Of a stretch of DNA of 15,389 bases, positions 1 to 6,483 are shown piece by piece. Origin of the DNA: an uncultured beta proteobacterium (GTDB lineage Bacteria > Pseudomonadota > Gammaproteobacteria > Burkholderiales > Burkholderiaceae_B); the NCBI GenBank assembly GCA_903929925.1, contig CAIYWO010000003.1, positions 1 to 15,389 on the forward strand, in the 5' to 3' direction. The position numbers were made by a program, and so were the translations under genes. A model generated the notes under the pieces. That model did not search any database and had not been told where the DNA came from. It saw only the letters and a program-made list of their open reading frames with translations. Every line of letters starts with the position of its first letter. Positions within the stretch are counted from its first letter, which is position 1.

Positions 1-1
1 A

Positions 2-913
2 AATTTTTGGCTGTTGGTGTTTGGTACCTTTGTCGCAGGCTACTACAGCGCTAACGGTCAGCTCTACCGCTTTGCCGCCGCAGAACTCACTGACATCAGC
101 CTCCGGGAAAAGGCAATTTCTTGGGTACTGGCCGGCGGTATCATCGGTGCCGTCGTTGGCCCTAACTTGGCTAACTACACGAAAGATTCATTCGACACAC
201 CGTTTTTAGGTGCGTATCTGATATTGACTGTTGCCGGCTTCCTGGGATTACTCGTGATGCACTTCATCGAGTTCCCAAAAGTATCTGCCGCAGAAAAAAA
301 GGCGGCGGGGACTGGTCGCACCGCATGGGAATTACTGAAGCAACCCGTTTTTCTTGTCGCGGCGATAAGCTCGGCGCTTGGTTACGGCGTGATGAATTTG
401 CTGATGGCTGCAACACCCCTAGCAATGAAGGTCTGTGGCTTACCGTTTTCCGATGCCGCCTTTGTGCTTGAATGGCACGTGATTGGCATGTTTGCACCAG
501 GATTTTTTACCGGCTCTTTAATTAAAAAATATGGCACAAGCAAAATCATGTGGCTTGGCATATTTTTAAATTTCGTCTGTATTTTGATCGCGCTGTCTGG
601 CGTGGATGTGATGCACTTTATGTTGGCATCCTTCATCCTCGGCGTAGGTTGGAACTTCCTGTTTACCAGCGCAACAAACCTCGCGATGACCGCCTATCGA
701 CCAGAAGAGAAGGATCGCGCTCAGGGTGTGATCAATTTCTTTGTTTTCACCACGATGGCCGTCACTTCGTTTAGCTCAGGCGCGCTCGTAACAACATCAG
801 GCTGGGACATCCTGAACCTCGGTTCATTGTTCCCCGTTGTTTTAATGGGTGTCGCACTGCTTTGGTTACGCTACAAAGACGCTCAAGAGAAAAATAGATC
901 GGTAGCTATTTGA
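2..913 (+). CDS. MFS transporter, C-terminal part (5' end outside window)
   Basis: This is a secondary transporter of the inner membrane. The reading frame is open from base 2 and ends with TGA at 911-913, giving about 303 residues. A typical MFS protein has about 400, so roughly the first 100 residues (about three helices) are missing. The visible part starts in a glycine-rich helix (GTFVAGYYSANGQ). It then has hydrophobic helices, a charged central loop around the PKVSAAEKKAAGTGR stretch, and six more hydrophobic segments, which fits helices 4-12 with the usual cytoplasmic loop between the halves. The substrate cannot be read from the sequence. It converges on the sulfur operon with only 4 bp between stop codons, so there is no shared transcription. 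Family assignment is firm; any substrate or gene name would be a guess. Confidence 0.88.
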   Translation, partial: NFWLLVFGTFVAGYYSANGQLYRFAAAELTDISLREKAISWVLAGGIIGAVVGPNLANYTKDSFDTPFLGAYLILTVAGFLGLLVMHFIEFPKVSAAEKKAAGTGRTAWELLKQPVFLVAAISSALGYGVMNLLMAATPLAMKVCGLPFSDAAFVLEWHVIGMFAPGFFTGSLIKKYGTSKIMWLGIFLNFVCILIALSGVDVMHFMLASFILGVGWNFLFTSATNLAMTAYRPEEKDRAQGVINFFVFTTMAVTSFSSGALVTTSGWDILNLGSLFPVVLMGVALLWLRYKDAQEKNRSVAI

Positions 914-917
914 GCTC

Positions 918-1922
918 TTAACGGTTGCGCTGCGCTGCGAGCCCTGCACCAAACAAAATACAGAGACTCGCAATCATTGAGCTAAATGCCAAGGTCGACA
1001 TACCAGTCAGACCTTGGCCGATCGAGCAACCCAATCCTAAGGCACCACCGACACCCATCAAAACGCCACCGAGCACATAGCGTCTCATCTCACGTGGCGT
1101 AGAAAACCCCTGAAGCTGTAATGTGCCCCGCAAAGCGGCAATCACAAACGACCCGAGCAACACGCCACAAATCAAGGCTACCGGAAAACCGAATCGCATA
1201 CCTGTTGCAATCATTAGGTACTGAATAGTCTCGCCAATCGGTGCGATAAACGTCAATGACACCAAAGGAGTTGGCTCGAACTCATCGGCAGCAAGCCAAC
1301 CTGTCGCAAGCCACCCGACCACCACCAGCAAACCGACACCAAGACCACCGAATAAGTCTTTCGCACTACGCACAATCATGCCGCGATAGAAAACAAACCA
1401 AGCTAACGTCGCAAGCAATAGACCAACAAGAATACGGTTCGATAGCGACGACCACTCATATAGCCCACCCAGAGGAATACTTGTGGTCTGCGCAAGCATT
1501 GTTCTTAAAGGGCCCAACACTCCTGACAGTGTCGCGTAGGCTGATATCCCAAGACAAAGCAGCACAACCAATGAGCGCAAATTACCTTGCGCCAACAACA
1601 CGACGGTACGCGCGCCGCAACCGTTCGCCAGCATCATGCCGTAGCCGAACATGGTCGCACCCAGTGGAAGTAGCAACCACGAAAAGTTTGGCGTGCGATA
1701 AATAGCAGTCGAAAAGTCAATCAGCTCAGTGATCGCCAGCAACTGTGTACCGATAATCGCGACAAGCATCGCTAAAGCAAACGATCTGGCTTTGAGCAAG
1801 TTTCTGGACTCAACATAATCCTTCACAGCACGATTCAAACAAAATCCTGTCGATTGACCGAGCGCACCGAACGCGACACCAATCGCCAAACCAGACCAGG
1901 CAAGTATTTCGTTTGGGGACAT
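918..1922 (-). CDS. YeeE/YedE family sulfur-compound transporter
   Basis: This 334-residue polytopic membrane protein of the YeeE/YedE (TsuA-like, Sulf_transp) family imports thiosulfate or related sulfur compounds in studied members. Two pseudo-repeated glycine/cysteine motifs mark the family: GYGMMLANGCGART (Cys102) in the first half and GGALGLGCSIGQGLTG (Cys299) in the second, with further cysteines at 28 and 252. In TsuA, conserved cysteines along the pore relay thiosulfate; I infer that Cys102 and Cys299 do the same here, with Cys252 as a possible third. About nine hydrophobic segments are visible. The start codon overlaps the stop of the flavoprotein gene by one base (TAATG), so translation is probably coupled. 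The context suggests a substrate that is the donor or product of periplasmic sulfide oxidation (thiosulfate, persulfide or polysulfide), but the sequence does not distinguish import from export. Confidence 0.87.
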   Translation of the reverse strand: MSPNEILAWSGLAIGVAFGALGQSTGFCLNRAVKDYVESRNLLKARSFALAMLVAIIGTQLLAITELIDFSTAIYRTPNFSWLLLPLGATMFGYGMMLANGCGARTVVLLAQGNLRSLVVLLCLGISAYATLSGVLGPLRTMLAQTTSIPLGGLYEWSSLSNRILVGLLLATLAWFVFYRGMIVRSAKDLFGGLGVGLLVVVGWLATGWLAADEFEPTPLVSLTFIAPIGETIQYLMIATGMRFGFPVALICGVLLGSFVIAALRGTLQLQGFSTPREMRRYVLGGVLMGVGGALGLGCSIGQGLTGMSTLAFSSMIASLCILFGAGLAAQRNR

Positions 1923-3223
1923 TAGGCTCCACTCCCCCAGGTATCGCGTGCAATCGCGTTATACCAAGCCACACCGTGCAGCGCTTCAAGCTTGCGCACT
2001 GTATCGCTCGCTTCTCTTGGACTCACGCCACCAGAGCCCTTGACCTCGACGATTTTTCCCTCAGCGACTCGGTATACGCCCGCAACCGAGATGCCATAAT
2101 CCGGTGCCACCAGGCTGTAACAAGTGTTCGACCAGGAGGCCGTGGCAGCTGGCTTTCCAGCCAAGGCATTCACGATTGCAGCCGCGGCCACTTTCCCTTG
2201 CGCGTTCGCACAAAATCCGGACTTGGGCATAGGTGCTGCGATGGTTGCATCACCCACCACATAAATATCTTTGACTTGCGTCGATTCAAACGTATCCGGT
2301 TTGACTGGTACCCAGCCACTCTTGTCGGCGACGCCAGCGCGTTCAGCAATCGAACCTGCCTTTTGCGGCGGAATCACATTCAGAACAGCTGCTTTGTGGA
2401 TCTTTCCGAAATCCGTCTCCACCGACAAGTTTTTAGCGTCAACACGAATTACATTTCCGTCCTTACCCGCAGGGACCCACTCAATCATGTCGCCATAAAA
2501 GCGCTTCCATCCATCAAGGAATAGACCTTGTTTCGAAAATGCATCCTTGGCGTCAAGCACCAGAATCTTAGACTTAGGCTTTTGTGTCTTGAAGTAATGC
2601 GCCACCATACTGATGCGCTCGTAAGGCCCGGGCGGGCAGCGGTATGGATTAGCGGGCGCCACCATCACAAACGTGCCGCCGTCGGGCATCGCATCGAGCT
2701 GCTTTTTAAGCAAGGTAGTTTGTGCGCCAGCCTTCCAAGCGTGTGGGGCTAATAGAGAGGCGGCCTCGTCATACCCTTCAAGCTTATTCCAGAGGAAATC
2801 GATGCCTGGCGACAGTACCAACTTGTCGTAAGCGAGCGTTTGACCACCAGCAAGCTTAAGTGTCTTCGCAGTACCGTCAGCACTTTGTGCGAAGTCATGA
2901 ACGACTCTTACACCTATGCTGCGCAGCTCGTCAAAACCGTGCCCTTGCGCCTCAAATGTTCGCAGTCCACCCAAATACAGATTCGTAAACGGGCAGGTGT
3001 AAAACTTCTGGGCTGGCTCCACTAAGGTGACGTCAATAAGTGGATTGCGCTGCTTGATATATTTTGCGGCCGTTGCGCCGCCAAAGCCTCCACCGACAAC
3101 GACCACCCGCCCGGCAGACTGCTGAGAAAACGCTGGAGCACTGACGGTCCAACCTGCGGCAAGTGCCGCCTGCCCAGCTGTGGCCAACCAACGGCGACGA
3201 GAAAATTTGGGTCCGGCATTCAT
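1922..3223 (-). CDS. fccB: Flavocytochrome c sulfide dehydrogenase, flavoprotein subunit (FccB/SoxF-like)
   Basis: This 433-residue periplasmic FAD enzyme oxidizes sulfide and passes electrons to its cytochrome c partner. The N-terminus carries a twin-arginine signal (SRRRWLATAG, residues 8-17, then a hydrophobic stretch to about residue 33). The FAD-binding dinucleotide motif VVVGGGFGGATAAKYI lies at about 41-56. The three signature cysteines of Allochromatium vinosum FccB have clear counterparts: Cys77 in FYTCPF (covalent FAD attachment), and Cys196 in PYRCPPGPYER with Cys368 in NTCYS (the redox-active disulfide near the flavin). The VGDATIAAPMPKSG segment (about 323-336) and the C-terminal FCSD flavin-binding domain are also present. 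These points separate it from sulfide:quinone reductases. The ATG overlaps the upstream cytochrome stop by one base, and the permease gene follows with the same overlap. Physiological electron acceptor and product (sulfur or polysulfide) are inferred from the family. Confidence 0.93.
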   Translation of the reverse strand: MNAGPKFSRRRWLATAGQAALAAGWTVSAPAFSQQSAGRVVVVGGGFGGATAAKYIKQRNPLIDVTLVEPAQKFYTCPFTNLYLGGLRTFEAQGHGFDELRSIGVRVVHDFAQSADGTAKTLKLAGGQTLAYDKLVLSPGIDFLWNKLEGYDEAASLLAPHAWKAGAQTTLLKKQLDAMPDGGTFVMVAPANPYRCPPGPYERISMVAHYFKTQKPKSKILVLDAKDAFSKQGLFLDGWKRFYGDMIEWVPAGKDGNVIRVDAKNLSVETDFGKIHKAAVLNVIPPQKAGSIAERAGVADKSGWVPVKPDTFESTQVKDIYVVGDATIAAPMPKSGFCANAQGKVAAAAIVNALAGKPAATASWSNTCYSLVAPDYGISVAGVYRVAEGKIVEVKGSGGVSPREASDTVRKLEALHGVAWYNAIARDTWGSGA

Positions 3224-3600
3224 TATTTTTTGACTCCTGCAGGCGCGAACCCCTTGGCATCCAGCTCAGAAAAGTATGCAGCAAGCGCAGCGACCTCATC
3301 GTCGCTATACCCTTTGGCAAGACGATTCATGATGGTGGTGCCGGCTGGGGCTTGATTAGACTTATAGGCAAGCAATTGCGCTTTCAGAACCGCCTCAGGC
3401 TTGCCAGCAATAACGGGGATACTTGTCGCTAACTTAGGATCGGAGACATGACAGTTCAAGCAGGTACCTGCCAAAAGGGATACGTCGAGTAACCCTTGCG
3501 CGCGCGCACCAGACCAAGGCGTCGCAGCGATCAGCGCAGCAGGTGCAATACCAGCCAACAAAACTAAACTATTTTTTAATCGTAAATAGAGGGAAAACAT
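3223..3600 (-). CDS. fccA: Monoheme cytochrome c, FccA-like partner of the flavoprotein
   Basis: This 125-residue secreted c-type cytochrome is probably the heme subunit of the flavocytochrome c complex encoded with the next gene. A Sec-type signal peptide covers about residues 1-35 (hydrophobic core around 12-27, ending near GARAQ). One heme-binding CLNCH motif lies at 47-51, with His51 as axial ligand. Met91, in the TTIMNRLAKGYSD segment, is the likely sixth ligand and is followed by the usual C-terminal helix (DDEVAALAAYFSEL). The mature protein of about 90 residues carries a single heme, unlike the diheme FccA of Allochromatium vinosum, but single-heme partners occur in other bacteria. 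It is first in the operon and ends in a TAATG overlap with fccB. The class I cytochrome call is secure; the FccA role rests on gene order. Confidence 0.86.
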   Translation of the reverse strand: MFSLYLRLKNSLVLLAGIAPAALIAATPWSGARAQGLLDVSLLAGTCLNCHVSDPKLATSIPVIAGKPEAVLKAQLLAYKSNQAPAGTTIMNRLAKGYSDDEVAALAAYFSELDAKGFAPAGVKK

Positions 3601-3716
3601 ATCCGCCTTTAGGCTCCGTGGACACTGAACTCGACAAGGTTAATAGCTCAACATCATATCGAAGAAGCGCTGAGGAACGAAAGACGGATTTATTTTTTTT
3701 ATATTACTTCAGCTTA
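3601..3716 (-). promoter_or_regulatory. Upstream region of the sulfur operon, with weak promoter candidate
   Basis: This 116-bp gap lies between the exonuclease stop and the cytochrome start, both on the minus strand. Read on the minus strand, a good -10-like box TATGAT lies at 3658-3653. Nothing resembling a -35 box lies 16-18 bp upstream of it, so an activator may be needed. A run of eight A residues on the minus strand (about 3692-3700) sits where an UP element would be. A purine-rich stretch just before the ATG (AAAGGCGG) is the likely ribosome binding site. I see no hairpin plus T-run terminator for the exonuclease gene, so read-through from upstream is possible. Confidence 0.3.
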
Positions 3717-4379
3717 TTAAGAGGGAATCCACGCAGCACCTTTAGCGAGCCGCGTCAGTCCTCGCCAACTGTGCGTCTCTCGGCTGATTGCGGGCCAAAG
3801 TCTGAGCAACAGCTCTGCGGTGGCAAAAGCGTCGGAGGCGGCTTGGTGCCGAACCGCACATTCGATGTTGAAATGCGTGAGCCAGTCATCCAAAGCCTTA
3901 GCATGCACATTACCGCCGAATATGCGTGCGAGTGGCGCAATATCAAGCCACTGGGCTTTCAAAGCTTCTAAGTTATAGGAGCGGTAGGCGCGACGAATCA
4001 TCCCTGCATCAAAGGCCGCATGATAGGCCAACAAGGGAGAGGATCCCACCCAAGCACGAAAGTTCTCTAGCGCCACCTCAGGCGCTTCGCCCTGCGTTTG
4101 TGCCTCTGCGCCAATACGGTGAATCAAAATATTGTCTTTGGCCGAGGGCTGCGTCTGTCGCAAAACAACTTCAAAACTATCACCGAGGATCACGCGCAAG
4201 TTTTTCGTGATCGGATCTTGCCGCAATGCAACCGCTGCGATCGCCAACAGCCGATCACTTGCGGGATTCAGGCCAGTTGTTTCCACATCGACCATGATCC
4301 ATCTCTCGGGAGTCGCGTGCTCTCTACCTCTAACAATACCTAACCAACCCATCAGGGCGTTCAAAAGGCTATCGCGCAT
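3717..4379 (-). CDS. 3'-5' exonuclease, DnaQ-like DEDDh family
   Basis: This 220-residue protein has the exonuclease fold of the DNA polymerase III epsilon subunit. The metal-binding residues are recognisable in order: Asp31 and Glu33 in the MVDVETTGLNP motif (Exo I), Asp124 in AYHAAFDAGMIRRA (Exo II), and His178 with Asp183 in RHQAASDAFATAELLL (Exo III, DEDDh type). It therefore looks catalytically intact and should remove nucleotides from 3' ends of DNA or RNA. It is probably not the replicative epsilon subunit: it is encoded behind a signalling protein, and the short basic N-terminal extension (residues 1-27) precedes the domain. The start overlaps the upstream gene by 11 bp, with a GGAG ribosome site 7 bases before the ATG inside that gene, so the two are co-translated. 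The substrate is unknown. Confidence 0.88.
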   Translation of the reverse strand: MRDSLLNALMGWLGIVRGREHATPERWIMVDVETTGLNPASDRLLAIAAVALRQDPITKNLRVILGDSFEVVLRQTQPSAKDNILIHRIGAEAQTQGEAPEVALENFRAWVGSSPLLAYHAAFDAGMIRRAYRSYNLEALKAQWLDIAPLARIFGGNVHAKALDDWLTHFNIECAVRHQAASDAFATAELLLRLWPAISRETHSWRGLTRLAKGAAWIPS

Positions 4380-6249
4380 AGTCCAGCTCCAAGCGTTGCT
4401 GCAACGAGCGAATTCTGGCCATTGATTCTTTCAAAATACTGCGATCAACCGCGTTCAAGCCATCGATATCTAGCGCGTTGGGATTATTCGCGATTGCATC
4501 CCCATCAATTTGGATCGCCAAGCGCATCGTTTGCAAAAACTGAAACGCAGCAATCCAGGCATCTGTTTCGGTTTGCGCCAAACCGAAGGCTCGTCCGATC
4601 GCGGCCAAGCGATCCTGGGTATTCAGTTCTTCGATACCCAAAGCTAAGGCATAGACGCGTGCGGTTTCAACCACAATCGCTGTGCCTTGTAGTTTTAAAT
4701 CGATGACCGACTTACCTTCTAGTTTCTTTGTTTCTAAGGATCCCAACCAATTCAGAGGCACTTGGTTTACAAGCGCTGCATCGGCCATTAGTTTGACGAA
4801 ACGGGGGGTACGCATGGCCGCAGTTTTGACTTCATCTCTTAGGCCTTTAAGTAAATCCACATTACCCGCCAAGCCTCGACAGTCAAAAAATATCCCTGCA
4901 TTAAGCAAGTCCTCCGGATGACCATGTTCGATCCAATGCATGAATCGCTTTTTCCACTCATCGATAGTCAGACACAACGCAGGATTGCTGGCCATAATAT
5001 TGCCTTTACACAGCGGATACCCGCAGGCATCTAGCGCGGCATTCACCTCTTCTGCAAATACCAGGTAACGATTTTTTTCCCCAGGAGCACCCGTCGGTTG
5101 ATACATCAATGCATTGTCTTGATCTGTCGCAATCGTTTGTTCGCTTCGCCCTTCAGAGCCGAGCGCAATCCAAATGAATCCGTTCAGATCGAGTCCGTGC
5201 GACTGAGCGAGCAAAGTAATTAAGCGAGCAGTCAACACATCGTTCAAATGACTCACAAGAAAGGTCAGCTGCCTCGCGCTAACCCCCTGCCCTAATAAAT
5301 TGCGTGTAAATCTGCGAATGTTGGAGGCGCACTCCTTCAACCCTTCCACATCATCCGTCTGGCGGATCAGCGAGCAGATCGTTCCCAGCGACTGGCGCTG
5401 TAAAGAAAACAAATCTCGTTCTGAAATCAAGCCAACGATACGCTCTCGCAGATCGACGATTGGCACATGACGAATCTCATAGCGAGACATCAAAACTGCC
5501 GCCGACTCGGCCGTATGATCAACCGTGAGCGTCTTGACCCCCTTTGTCATGACGTCACCTATTGGTGTATCCAGACTCAAGCCTGCCAACGTCACGCGCT
5601 CAAGCACGTCATACCGGGTGAGAATTCCTAGCAACGCGTCCTCGTCTGAAACGACCAACATCGATCCGATGCGCTTTTCATGCATCACGGTCAGTGCTTC
5701 ACGCAGCGGCGTTTGCTCAAGAGTTGTCAGAGGCGCTCGACGAATTAAGTCGCCCAAGCGGGTCTCTAGCGACTGTTCTAGCAAGGCCTTTGATGCAAAA
5801 TTATTTCGCAATGCCTGACGTGACTGCTCTAACAATATCCAGACACGGTTGTGGATGAAATCACGAAACGGCTTCGAGCGACCAACAAGAACTTGCATTG
5901 CGGCATCGGGAAGTGTCAAACAGAAACAATCACCGATCGCCGTATAGGTCGCAGCAACCGGTCGAGCAGCCAGACTTGCACTCACAGAAAAGAGCTCTCC
6001 CGCCTCGAGCTCAAATGCAGACTCGGTCAGGCCAGGTGAGGTGCGCTTGCCCGAGACGCGACCTTGCCGAATTAGGTAGAGAAACGCTGGGGGGCCATCT
6101 GCCGGCGAAAGGATGACCTCGGCGGGCCCGTAGTAGACCTCACTCGAGGACTCAACAAAAAAATCTACGTCGGACGCCGCCATATCCGAGAAAGGCAAGC
6201 GCTGCATAATTTGCTGACGTAGATTTTGTATCAAACTCGAAGAAATCAT
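4369..6249 (-). CDS. cNMP-binding/CBS/DUF294 nucleotidyltransferase-like signalling protein
   Basis: This 626-residue soluble multidomain protein has four parts. A cyclic-nucleotide-binding-like beta-barrel lies at about 15-145. A pair of CBS domains lies at about 165-285 (MHEKRIGSMLVVSDEDALLGILTRYDVL, then MSRYEIRHVPIVD...GLISERDL). A DUF294 putative nucleotidyltransferase domain lies at about 300-440, with the GSEGRSEQT (364-372) and DQDN (376-379) motif that provides the acidic metal ligands. A DUF294 C-terminal helical domain follows at about 480-620. The layout resembles GlnD-type sensor transferases: ligand sensing at the N-terminus controlling nucleotidyl transfer to an unknown target. 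I start at ATG 6249 because AAGGAGG at 6263-6257 is then 7 bases upstream; an in-frame GTG at 6255 would be only one base away. The downstream exonuclease overlaps its end. It is divergent from the first TRAP operon. Domain calls are strong; biological role unknown. Confidence 0.88.
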   Translation of the reverse strand: MISSSLIQNLRQQIMQRLPFSDMAASDVDFFVESSSEVYYGPAEVILSPADGPPAFLYLIRQGRVSGKRTSPGLTESAFELEAGELFSVSASLAARPVAATYTAIGDCFCLTLPDAAMQVLVGRSKPFRDFIHNRVWILLEQSRQALRNNFASKALLEQSLETRLGDLIRRAPLTTLEQTPLREALTVMHEKRIGSMLVVSDEDALLGILTRYDVLERVTLAGLSLDTPIGDVMTKGVKTLTVDHTAESAAVLMSRYEIRHVPIVDLRERIVGLISERDLFSLQRQSLGTICSLIRQTDDVEGLKECASNIRRFTRNLLGQGVSARQLTFLVSHLNDVLTARLITLLAQSHGLDLNGFIWIALGSEGRSEQTIATDQDNALMYQPTGAPGEKNRYLVFAEEVNAALDACGYPLCKGNIMASNPALCLTIDEWKKRFMHWIEHGHPEDLLNAGIFFDCRGLAGNVDLLKGLRDEVKTAAMRTPRFVKLMADAALVNQVPLNWLGSLETKKLEGKSVIDLKLQGTAIVVETARVYALALGIEELNTQDRLAAIGRAFGLAQTETDAWIAAFQFLQTMRLAIQIDGDAIANNPNALDIDGLNAVDRSILKESMARIRSLQQRLELDYAR

Positions 6250-6294
6250 GTCCACCCCTCCTTCAGCCTCGAACCACTCACTTTGCCTTACCCC

Positions 6295-6323
6295 ATTATG
6301 AACCCCAACGTCGGCTCTGGTAA
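6295..6323 (-). promoter_or_regulatory. Candidate sigma70 promoter for the DUF294 gene
   Basis: Read on the minus strand, TTACCA (6323-6318) and CATAAT (6300-6295) are separated by 17 bp, matching 4/6 and 5/6 consensus positions. Transcription would begin about 40 bases before the ATG at 6249. The -35 box overlaps the left AACCC arm of the shared 29-bp motif. This is a visual match only. Confidence 0.4.
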
Positions 6324-6350
6324 CCCCTAGTATCGGGTTAACACTAGTGT
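6322..6350. promoter_or_regulatory. Shared operator-like motif, copy 1
   Basis: The pattern is AACCC-N8-GGGTTAACACTAGTGT. It combines an inverted repeat (TAACCC at 6321-6326, GGGTTA at 6335-6340) with a 10-bp perfect palindrome ACACTAGTGT at 6341-6350. A second copy with the same spacing lies at 13930-13958, and 21 of 29 positions are identical. This copy lies between the divergent DUF294 and TRAP receptor genes and overlaps the candidate -35 boxes of both. A transcription-factor binding site is the natural reading; I do not recognise the factor. Confidence 0.55.
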
Positions 6351-6367
6351 GAGAGCGGTTGTATTCT
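6338..6367 (+). promoter_or_regulatory. Candidate sigma70 promoter for the first TRAP operon
   Basis: TTAACA at 6338-6343 (5/6 match to the -35 consensus) and TATTCT at 6362-6367 (4/6 match to -10) are separated by 18 bp. The -35 box is embedded in the shared motif, which suggests that a bound regulator would block or replace polymerase contacts. Initiation near 6374 gives a leader of about 110 nt before the receptor ATG. Confidence 0.45.
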
Positions 6368-6385
6368 GGTAGCCCAAGCAGTCTA

Positions 6386-6447
6386 ATGACGCGAGAGCAA
6401 ACAACTTGCGACGCGTCATCTGAATGACCTCCAAGACAAGTTGTTGC
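6386..6447 (+). promoter_or_regulatory. 5' leader with mutually exclusive hairpins
   Basis: Two alternative pairings share bases in the leader of the first TRAP operon. Pairing A: ATGACGCG (6386-6393) with CGCGTCAT (6412-6419), 8 perfect pairs around an 18-nt loop. Pairing B: GCAAACAACTTG (6397-6408) with CAAGTTGTTGC (6437-6447), 11 pairs with one bulged A, and nested inside it GTCAT (6415-6419) with ATGAC (6424-6428) around a 4-nt loop. A and the inner stem of B cannot form together. No T-run follows, so control of translation or RNA stability is more likely than termination. It matches no riboswitch class I know. Confidence 0.35.
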
Positions 6448-6483
6448 GCTGCAGCATATTTTTCCATTTCACGGAGACACAAC

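Noticed and set aside
1913..2524. 203-residue open frame antisense to fccB, and the 149-residue frame at 1256-1705 antisense to the permease gene
   Set aside because: Both have the low-complexity, Arg/His/Ser-rich look of shadow frames, show no recognisable domain, and lie wholly opposite well-identified genes.
3692..3700. T-run on the plus strand between the cytochrome and exonuclease genes as a terminator
   Set aside because: No stable stem precedes it, and no gene on the plus strand ends there. On the minus strand it is an A-run and cannot terminate.
6250..6255. GTG start for the DUF294 gene two codons upstream
   Set aside because: It is only one base from the AAGGAGG site, while ATG 6249 has a 7-base spacing.
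6424..6483. Upstream in-frame ATG that would lengthen the first TRAP receptor by 20 residues
   Set aside because: It lacks a ribosome site, lies in the predicted leader hairpin, and would bury the twin-arginine signal. ATG 6484 has GGAG at the right distance.
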